Source: Luzula sylvatica
Taxonomy: Eukaryota; Streptophyta; Magnoliopsida; Poales; Juncaceae
NCBI GenBank assembly: GCA_946800325.1
Contig: OX326957.1
Span: 54,493,798-54,557,797 of the forward strand
Length of the DNA: 64,000 nucleotides
Reading direction: 5' to 3'
Shown here piece by piece: positions 55,874 through 64,000 of this stretch. A program made the translations under genes and the position numbers. The first letter of the stretch is position 1. Each line of letters begins with the position of its first letter. The notes under the pieces were generated by a model. That model did no database searches and was not told where the DNA came from. It saw only the letters and a list, made by a program, of their open reading frames with translations.

Positions 55874-56441
55874 CTACATGTAAATCGACTGAGATTGGCC
55901 TCCCGAAAAAACAAAGGCGGCTTCGTAACCCATCCATTCTTCATCTTCAGAATAATCATCATATTCGTTATAATTTTCTTCCTCTATAATTCTCTCTTCT
56001 TCTCTTTTCAATCCATCTAATAAATTCTGCAATTTCAAACAAATTTCACATCAGTTAATTAACTTCAAAGTTTGAATCTTTACTTTCTTTCAAATCGAAA
56101 CAAAAAAGGGGCTAATTTGACAAGTACCTCATAAGCTTCGTGAATTTGATTGAATCGAACTGTGCAATGATTTCCTTTACAAACATCAGGATGATACTGC
56201 AAGAGAAAAAATCAAAATGTTTCTTCAGAACAATTTCATCAAATTAATCATTTATAGATCTCAGAATTTGCAAAAATCAAAACTTTACCTTTAAAGCAAG
56301 TTTGCGAAAAGTCGATTTAACTTCCTTCTCAGTCGCTCCAGGTCTGACTTTAAGTGCTTGGTAATTATTATTTCCGTAGAATGCAGAGCACCTCACTCCG
56401 GCGCTCGTCGGAGACCTCCTGGTACCGGCGCTTCTTGCCAT
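55874..56441 (-). CDS. small J-domain (DnaJ-like) protein, complete
   Basis: Three exons (56441-56289, 56196-56128, 56026-55874), phase 0, give 124 residues. The J domain starts at NNYQALKVRPGATEKEVKST (about 25-44), has FRKLALKYHPDV with the HPD tripeptide at 53-55, and KGNHCTVRFNQIHEAYE at the helix III end. The C-terminus is acidic and ends EEWMGYEAAFVFSGGQSQSI plus two residues; the EEWMG-E motif is typical of small plant plastid J proteins. HPD activates Hsp70 ATPase, so the protein should be a co-chaperone. An upstream in-frame ATG at 56471 would add ten residues (MLNSSQVELS). Residues 1-20 are basic and Ser/Thr-rich, compatible with a transit peptide, so plastid import is likely but unproven. 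Confidence 0.88.
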
Positions 56442-56788
56442 TGACAACTCTACTTGACTCGAATTCAGCATAAAAACCCCAAATTTGCAAACAATCAGAA
56501 CTACATAAACAAAATTGATCACCAATTATAAAAAGAAAAGTAAAAAACCTAATAATCTGGAGAGATAGATAGACAGATTGAGGGGCAAAATCCAAAAAGA
56601 AAAAACAAACCGAAACCAGTTTCGTCCAACAATTGCGAGCGGTGCAGAAAGAGACAACCACAAACGAGATCTAGAGCGACGTGAGTCTCATCAGCGACGT
56701 AGAAAGAGGCAGCCATAACCAAGCTCTAGAACCATGGGTATTGAGAGCAAGGAAAGAACAGAAGGGCTGAACACGAGAAACTAGAAAC

Positions 56789-56790
<2 letters not shown>
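56442..56790 (-). promoter_or_regulatory. 5' flank of the J-domain gene
   Basis: Contains the presumed leader and promoter read leftwards. The phrase AGAGACAACCACAAACGAGATCT with an AGCGACGT neighbour is partly repeated downstream as AGAGGCAGCCATAACCAAGCTCT (56650-56730). No TATA could be assigned with confidence. Confidence 0.3.

Positions 56791-56829
<39 letters not shown>
56791..56829. repeat. GA microsatellite
   Basis: A 39-bp AG run, read as CT in the leader orientation of the J-domain gene. Confidence 0.9.
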
Positions 56830-56831
<2 letters not shown>

Positions 56832-57522
56832 GTGGTGGTGGTGGTTTGGGGCTCGGGGGGATTTGAGAGAGAAGAGATAGGTTCGGGTCGGGTTAGGAAG
56901 AAACGGATCGGTTAGGAATTAAATTGTCATGTCATCACAATAAAATACTTACAAAAGTCATGTTATCTTGTCACCTCATCATTTAAAGAATGATAGAGTA
57001 CAAAACTGACGGAGGGGACAAGATGAACAAATTTTGAAAGTTCAAGAGGTAAAAGAATGAAGATTTTAGTAGTGGTGGCAAGTTGAACATTTTGGACAAG
57101 TTTGTGAGACAAAAGTGTATTTTTTTGTTTGTTTATTCCTCGTTTTTATTAAAATTAATGTTTTTTAATTAATAGTATTATTAGGATATAATGATATTCA
57201 ATGTATTTGTATGGGAATGTGAGATATATGTGTCTATTAGATATAATAGAAATATCTATATAAACAAAAAATTGTATTGAGAGTGTGCATGTGTTTTTAG
57301 AGAGAGAAAAATCTCCAGAAAAATAAAGAAAAAATATTCAGAAAAAAAAAAAAAATAATGAAGAAAAAAAGAAAAAAAAGAATGCCATTGCCTCTCTTTC
57401 CGTGTCCACTATATAATTTGCGTAATTGATTTTAATATTTTTTCCTATCAATCTCCAATCTGAAATCCACCAAATCTTCTCCAATCAAATCAATTCAATC
57501 AAACCCCAAAATCCCAACAAAT
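56830..57522. other. intergenic; right part may be a decayed 5' LTR
   Basis: No gene. The last part (about 57170-57518) ends CCCCAAAATCCCAACA directly before a primer-binding site, so it is probably a 5' LTR. Its start could not be fixed because no TGTTGGG counterpart was seen upstream and the other LTR is not in the window. Confidence 0.4.
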
Positions 57523-57534
57523 TGGTATCAGAAC
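57523..57534 (+). other. retrotransposon primer-binding site (initiator Met tRNA)
   Basis: TGGTATCAGAAC matches the plant initiator-methionine tRNA primer site TGGTATCAGAGC at 11 of 12 positions and lies just after CCCAACA, the expected end of an LTR. Together these mark the 5' part of an LTR retrotransposon on the plus strand. Confidence 0.65.
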
Positions 57535-57724
57535 GACGGTTATCGAACGATGGTTATCGAAATCAACGGTTATCGAGTTTAGTAGAAGTCGGAGAAGGAG
57601 TCACCAAGTAGGTTACGTACTTGAGCTCCCACGAACTTTACAATTCATTTCCGATTTATCGAGTTTAGTAGAGGTCCAAGAAGGGGATCACTAAGACAAT
57701 CAAGGAGGTTACGTATTTGGGTTC

Positions 57725-57930
57725 CCAAGTGAAGAAAATACAGTTTCGAATTAACCGTAAAAGTGTACACAAGGATAAACGAACGTACGCGTTCGTGGGC
57801 ATAAATAATGTGTATATTATATGCACATAAGTGAAGGAAATACAATTTCGGATTAACCGTAAAAGTGTACACAAGGATAAACGAACGTACGTGTTCGTGG
57901 GTATAAAATAATGTGTATATTAGATGCACA
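57725..57930. repeat. about 104-bp tandem duplication
   Basis: Two copies (about 57725-57828 and 57829-57930) begin TGAAGRAAATACARTTTCG and share ACCGTAAAAGTGTACACAAG and the GTTCGTGGG-ATAAATAATGTG part. The same text opens the nested LTR-like segment at 29022. Confidence 0.75.
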
Positions 57931-58760
57931 TATGTATTTAATCAAAAAAAAAAAGATGCACATATGTATATATGATATACATGGTTAAATTGATAAGAAA
58001 CGGTTTTTATTAAGAAAAATCAAAAAATTCAGTTTAAGACGTTTCAGTAAAATTGGCATAACTTTCAGTAAGAAACTCCAATTTGAATGGTTCAAATTGG
58101 GTTAGTTATATAATGAGATTATCTAGAACTTTCATGTTGTAATATTTTTCATTTGAGCGAAATATCGGTGTCGTTCTAATGGAATACCGAAAGGGTGAGA
58201 CGGTTTGACATACAGTTAGTAAAACCGCCGTAACTTTCGCATCCAAACTCCAATTGGGCCAGAACAAATTGGGTTGGAAATATAATAAGATTATCTACAA
58301 CTTTAGTGTTCGTTGATTTTCTGTCAGAGAAATTTACCATTTTCGTACGGACGGATTACTGAACAGGTTCATGCAGTTTTCTGTGTGAAAGGGTATATAT
58401 TGGATATACATGCCTTTTGGCCCATCCTTATCCTATGAGACATAAATAGGATATTTTCTCTCTCTTCCATTCAGTTCAAAGCAATTATTCAGTTCAACCC
58501 CTGTGGGATTAATAAGATTAATTCTGAAATTGAGAGTGATCTCTCTCTCAAAGTGAAAGGGTGCGTAGAGAGAAAAACTGTTTTTCTCGGAGAAGAGAAG
58601 CAATCGATCGAGCAAGTTCGCCGGTGTTTCATCTAGGTAGTTGCACCCGCGACCGACATCTTACGAGTCAAGGTGGATACAAGTAGAGGAGCAACATCTG
58701 GGGTTCATTCGGTTGTGATCGATTTGGAGGAACGAAATCTGTCGGAGACGGAAACGAGCG
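57829..58760 (+). mobile_element. copia-like LTR/leader segment related to 29022-30008
   Basis: Collinear with the nested copy at 29022. It has a promoter-like block with ATACATGCCTTTTGGC and ACATAAATAGGATA (about 58440-58453), followed by a C/T-rich leader, the CAAGTTCGCCGGTG block and the GTGGATAC-AGTAGAGGAGCAAC block. Exact termini are uncertain. Because it precedes copia pol remains, it is probably the 5' LTR or leader of that element, or of a second nested copy. Confidence 0.55.
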
Positions 58761-58893
58761 AATCGGAAACGGGATGCATGAAGACAATCGGAGGCGTGTC
58801 AAGACGGTGGGATACGTGTGGTATGGGATGCATGAAGACAATCGGAGGTGTATATGATGCGGGGATGTGAGGACGACTGTGAATAAACGCATA

Positions 58894-59262
58894 GTCCGTT
58901 GTAACGGACATGGGTTCCGTTGTAACGGACCTTGTATATGATACGAGGATGCGGGGATGCCTATGGTGTCTTTTGGAGTCCGTTGTAACGGACATGGTCC
59001 GTTGTAACGGAAGCCTTCGCAGTTGGTCCGTGGTAACGGACATTATGTTGCGTTATAACGGACAGGTTTCTGGCAATTTGTACAAAGGTTTGCAGAAAAT
59101 AACGTTGTAACGGACCTAGGTTGCGTTACAACGGACATGTTTCCGGCAATTTTGGACAATCACCCGATTAAATAGCATTGTAACGGACTAGAGTTCCGTT
59201 GTAACGGAGTGCCAAGGAGACTGGAGGTCCGTTGTAATGGACTATGGTGCATTATAACGGAC
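58894..59262. repeat. second array of CCGTT-AACGG palindromes (about 12 copies)
   Basis: The same GTCCGTTGTAACGGAC motif as at 52827-53424 appears about 12 times, mostly in pairs with starts 19-23 bp apart (for example 58894 with 58915, and the 58980 region). Outer bases vary while the central CCGTT/AACGG is usually kept. Here the array lies downstream of the TATA-like block and upstream of copia coding remains. The flanking sequence is not otherwise similar to the first array. Confidence 0.85.
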
Positions 59263-60739
59263 TGGTTTCTGGTTGCTGATTTTGTTTTCGTGATAACTTT
59301 GGCTACAAAACTTGGAATTTTGAGTTCTTTATATCTATTTGATCGGCATCAATCATACTAGCATATAATTAGATAATTATTTAGAATAATTAGACTCCCA
59401 AATAAAATCATATGCATATTGAAAATCTTGTGATAGTGATATAATATGATTATGTCACGAATTTAGAAACATGCAATGGCATGATCCCTCATAATATTTA
59501 AGTCATGGAAATGCCTTCCATATCCACAACCACCGAGTTTGGTGTTACGTTTCACGTGGGTTCAGGCTAAAGTCGGGCACGTGATATTGTAACTATCGAA
59601 AGGGTGGCAAGCGTTAAATCAGGACTTGTGAGGCACAAGCTAAAGTCGACTCACTAGTAGCTTATTTGAACGATACGTTGGATATGGTTGTGACTTAACC
59701 GCCCAGGCCAATCGGATTGGAGTTCGGGGAATAGATAGGATGCACACACGGAACAGGGATTGTATATGATACAATCTATCCCCCGAAATCCTATAAGGGT
59801 TCAAGAGTTGCATTGGATGCGATTGGATATAATTCTACCTAAATAACGGGATCCCACCCGATAGGCTAAAGTCACTTGTGGGAGGAACGGAAATATGGGT
59901 CTTGAGTGTTATGGACTTGGAGTCCCGTATCGGTATGAGGGTTATCGATTTGATAAAATAACACTATCATATAATCATCATATAAGCATATAGATTAAGT
60001 ACGTATGATTAGGAGTTAATCTTCATCATCCGTTTAGAATTATGTTTTCTAGCAACACCAAATATATCGATGCGATCAATATGATAGATAGCTTTTGGGC
60101 CGGAATTACCATGATTAACCTTGATAGTTAAAGAATAGTTCTTTAGACTTAAAGGGACGTGTTGGACACAAATATGGCAGATTCAGGGCTCGAGGCTTTG
60201 GATTTAGAGAAAGTCGGGTTCGATAAACTTTAAGAAGGAATTGAACGAAATTGTGTGCCTTGTGGTGACATGTATAGACGCAAGATTTCTCAAAATTGTT
60301 TTGAGAATTCGGGTGTATATGAAAGTAAAACACAACGCTCATGAAATAGTTTCAAGAGCTAGAGCGTGTTGAATGATTCAATGCGGCTCAAAGAGTAGGT
60401 TAATTTTGAGACGCCTTATGGGTCTTTCATTAACACTCGTGTGTTGATGGTACGAGATTTGATCTTCGTGACCGAATATCATATGCATTCGATAGATAAG
60501 TCGATCCCGAAATTGCATATGATGCGATGTAAATTTGAATATGAGATGCTTGGAGTGTCCGGGGAATCCAAAGCATAGAAATGCGTGGATATCCTGTAAT
60601 TCAAAGGCGGGATCGAAAGAAATGAATGTCTAAGGGTATTTTGGGAAAATGTTTTCCAAAACAGAAAGTTCGGACAAGGAGTTGTCCAAACTAATGACTC
60701 AAAGAATGGTGAAATCCGAGGAGGATTAAACCAAGAGGT
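59263..60739 (+). other. copia leader/gag region, decayed beyond recognition
   Basis: No open frame of note and no gag zinc knuckle could be read. AGGCTAAAGTCGGGC, AAGCTAAAGTCGACTC and AGGCTAAAGTCACTTG recur (59566, 59638, 59860). By position between leader and integrase this should have held gag and protease. Confidence 0.4.
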
Positions 60740-63350
60740 TGATTGCTTCTTTTGGCATTGCCGTCTTGACCATATAAACGAGATTCGCGTATCTAGTTTC
60801 CATATGATGGATTGCTAGAATCATTCGAATTAGATTCGATTGATTAATGCGATACTTATTTATTAGGCAAGATGACAAAGGGCATCATTCTCCAAAGGTT
60901 GGAGAAAGATCCAACGAATTATTGGAACTTACATTCACTTGTAGATGATCCGATATGTTCCGAGGCAAGAGAAGGCTATCGGTATTTTGTTACGTTTATG
61001 GACGGTTAAAGTAGATATGGAAATATCTATTTAATGCGTACCGAAACGGAAATTTTTTAAAGGTTCATAGAGTTTCAAAACGAAATACGAAATCAACTGA
61101 GCAAGAAAATCAAAGCTTTTCAATAGGATCGAGAAGGCGAAGATTTGAGCTAAATCTTTCGATAGGATCGAAGAGGCGATATTTGAGTTATGAATATTGA
61201 TGATCATTTATGATTGTGGAATCGTTTCACGATTGTCTTCATTTGGAACATTGAGATGTGTCCGAAAAGAGGAAATGAACGCATGTTGGACATGGTTCGA
61301 TAAATGATAAGCCAATAGGATCTCCCAAAAATGTTTTGAGGATACGCCCTCGAGACAACGGCACTAACGAATGGTTGCATATCAGATATGGACCTTAAAC
61401 CTTCTAATCGGTACAAAAGACGCCATATGAGATATGGATCGGAATGGTTCCGAAGTTGTCATTTGTACAGATTTGAGGATGTGGGTATATTTCGAAATTT
61501 GTTTCGGTTAAACTTAATCCCAAATCTGGAAATTTTTCGTTTATCCTTAAGGAAACTAAAAGGTATTAGTTCTAACGTCCCGACGAAAATGAGATTTTCG
61601 TGGCTCGAAGAGATGCCTTCTTGGAGGAGGACTAGATGCGCACAAGTTTGAAACTTGATGTTGCTAATCTCTACGCGGGCTAGTGGGAGTAGAATAAATC
61701 TCGAAAGAGTTCGAGATCTGAAAATTAACACTGTACCGATGAAAGTTGACATGGCTTCATCAAGAGTTGATGAACGCAAGTCGAACACACAAAGGAATTT
61801 TTCGTAGATCAAGTAGGCTATAACATAAGCCGGTAAATACGGATTTATCGTGGCTAATGATGATAGATCGAAATCATATGATGATTCGATATCCTACAAG
61901 GATGCTATGAAATGTTGATTCCACATGACATGGTGTCATGAAATCTGAGATTCGATCCATGTAAATTATCAAGTTCAGAACTTGATTTCATTACTTTCTG
62001 GGTAAGACCCGTGAAACGTAGTGGGTTTTTCAAGATGAAGAACCTACATGGATAGGAATACGCATATATGTAAAGCGAGGCTTTTTGCGAAGAGTTTCAT
62101 GCAATTCATAGTGAGATTATGAAGAAATGTTTTCGCATGTTGCCATGCTTTCCCATTCTCGAAATTCTGATTGCCATAATCGCGTATTATGACTATGTGA
62201 TGTGGCAAGATGGATGTCAAAACCGAATTTCTTAACAGAAATTTTATTAAAGGATGTGTACTTGACACAACCTTACGGTATTGTCGATTCATAAGAATCG
62301 GAATAGGATATGCATGCTTTAACGATCCATATTATGGATTAAAGAATGCTTCTCGGAATTGGAATATCCGTTTTGACGAAGTTATAAACAGTTATAACAT
62401 TGTCAGAACGAATGAAAACTTTGTGTACACATGAAGGTTAGTGGGAGCTGCGTTATATTTCTTGTAACGACAAAGGATTTAGACGAGACCACTTATGAAT
62501 TAAGTGTGAAGATCTATATGATAGATCTAAGAAGTTCCTCGTTCTATGTTATTGCACATATATCGACATATTGTTGAAAATGGTTTTCAACATAAAACTC
62601 CTTGGAGGAGTTAAATCGAAATGTCGAATGGCAGAAATTTTCAACGGCTCGATGTGAGGTATCAAGCAGTGCGAAAAGTAACAATATGATGCCTTACATT
62701 TGATGTTAGGATCTATTATATCTGTCATGATATGTATGTGGTTATACGTCGTACACATAAATCGTCTAATTTACCGTCAATAAAATTCATGGGAATCACA
62801 TGAGTTTGAATGTAATTCGATTACATGAGACTAACTCTTGCGATTGTATAATGGTTATATATTTATATACATAATGGTTATGTATATTTAAACCCATCGG
62901 GATTTGTATTGATAGCGGTGAAGTTTATCCTTGAATACTTTGCGAAAGAATTCAGGATTTTATTTTATCTATAATGGTGTGGAGGACGTGTTGGTTATAA
63001 AGAGTTATAACAATAACATTTTCCAAATATTAAGCACGTCCAACTATGTAGCACGACTTTCGATCACAAAGTGTGTACATGTTTTGCTTAAATGAAAACA
63101 CGGTTATGTGGAAAAGGTTTCACAAGACCAATAGTTTATGATTCTATTTACGGAGGCGAGTATATTGCGGTTATTAATCGCAAAAGGAAGTGGTATGGAT
63201 CAAGGATACATGACCAAACTCTAGTAGTCACGAGTTATCGGATTTATGGTTGTTTATTGCATGAAACACAATTGTACAAACCAAAAAATGCCGAGGTCAC
63301 AACTACTTCTAGCCAATACTCAGAAAATTTCATTTGATCCATGAAATTTT
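60740..63350 (+). pseudogene. Ty1/copia polyprotein relic (integrase, RT, RNase H), inactive
   Basis: Pieces in the Ty1/copia order, scattered over frames and broken by many stops. The integrase zinc-finger region (WHCRLDHIN near 60752) comes first, then integrase-core remains (KMTKGHHSP and GERSNELLEL-like text, 60860-60960). Next are ALETTALTNG near 61345 and the PDENEIFVARRDAFLEE type linker near 61580. The reverse-transcriptase start is MDVKTEFLNRNF at 62210 with YYGLKNASRNWNIRFDEVI near 62330, and RNase H remains lie near 63100-63260. Integrase before RT identifies Ty1/copia rather than Ty3/gypsy. Decay is heavy; no segment could be functional. Confidence 0.8.
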
Positions 63351-64000
63351 GTGAAAAATTGTGATCGTAGGTTTTGGAAAAGTTCCAATCCTGATGATGA
63401 TTAACACTAGCGGGAACGTGCGGAGCCGTTTACAAAACCGCTCTCTCTAGTCGCGCGTGACTGACATGCGATGACTATGGGTATGGAGATACCTAGAGGA
63501 GGAAGAAGAGAGTAGAGTGTAGTTATCTAATATGATAGTCCTCGCAGGTTGTGGGTATGGAGATACCCATAGGTAAACGTTGTATCACCCAAATACTTAG
63601 TCCATATGAATGCATTCCTTTTAAAATTTTTGTTTACTTAAATTAATATGCATTCACCTTATATGAAAACTATGTGCGGGTTGTGTAATTTGATTACATG
63701 AACCCTAATTTGAGCTTGTGTGGACGCCGGCATAATTGATGATTATGTGTAGCAAAACCGTCACATCTAAAGTGTCATTTCTAAACATCCCTAGTCACGG
63801 ATCAGTTTGCTTAAGAGAGAAGCATTTCTATTATCAGATAATAGACTGGACGTGTACACTAGTACGTTTGCCGAGGAGATGATTATGTTTTGCTAATCAT
63901 GGGACAAGGTGCTTGTCGAATCGGGAACGTAGATATATGTTAGGTTACATGTATTGGATATGACCAAAGCCGCGAGACCATGACATGGTTTAGTCATTAT
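63351..64000. other. probable 3' part of the copia element
   Basis: Short frames only. GGGTATGGAGATACC occurs twice (63479 and 63551). The second LTR is not recognisable before the window ends, so the element probably continues past the right edge. Confidence 0.4.

Noticed and set aside
59263..60739. Copia gag gene
   Set aside because: Expected by position, but no CCHC knuckle or continuous frame could be read in any frame.
1..64000. tRNA, rRNA or microRNA genes
   Set aside because: No cloverleaf, rRNA segment or known microRNA precursor was recognised; only SINE-type A/B boxes were seen.

Overview
The window is nuclear DNA from a flowering plant, most likely a eudicot. The evidence is AT-rich intergenic DNA, short introns with GT-AG borders, recognisable plant orthologues (Golgi CASP, an ACD11-type lipid transfer protein, HOP2, a small J-domain protein), and a dense mixture of plant transposons. 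I cannot place it more finely from sequence alone. All gene models below are hand-spliced from the six frames; exon borders were checked for GT-AG and for reading phase.

Layout. 1-2640: transposon debris (two TIR elements, a Helitron 3' end, a duplicated A-rich repeat). 2646-6450 (-): complete 19-exon CASP gene. 7111-7790: degenerate minisatellite. 8691-10148 (+): complete 4-exon ACD11-like gene. 11580-12380 (-): 3-exon, probably plastid, membrane protein. 12853-13097: broken fragment of a phosphatidylinositol 4-kinase alpha catalytic domain. 15430-18119: 5'-truncated LINE. 18645-20008 (+): complete 6-exon HOP2. 22261-22903: hAT-type MITE. 23149-25721 (+): unusual 8-exon gene with two low-complexity blocks and a C-terminal RRM. 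25722-35862: mostly transposon and AT-rich DNA, including a 2.4-kb TIR element that has received a copia-like LTR. 35863-39847: an apparently young Mutator-type TIR element carrying two convergent intact genes, one with the plant mobile domain (PMD), the other unrecognised. 41409-48338: mostly repeats with two weak gene candidates. 49640-54321: CACTA end, CCCGA arrays, a Harbinger-like MITE and an array of CCGTT-AACGG palindromes. 54322-55759: second MULE containing a LINE relic. 55874-56441 (-): small J-domain gene. 57500-64000: decayed Ty1/copia retrotransposon with a second palindrome array in its leader.

The host genes are unrelated housekeeping genes (Golgi tethering, sphingolipid transfer, plastid membrane, meiotic recombination, chaperone) and do not form a pathway. 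The most interesting unit is the 4-kb PMD element: nearly identical TIRs, a 9-bp target duplication, eight 23-bp subterminal palindromes, several of them phased at 32-33 bp, two intact spliced genes, and no recognisable transposase. The second is the pair of CCGTT-RT-AACGG palindrome arrays, which sit in two different retroelement-like contexts.
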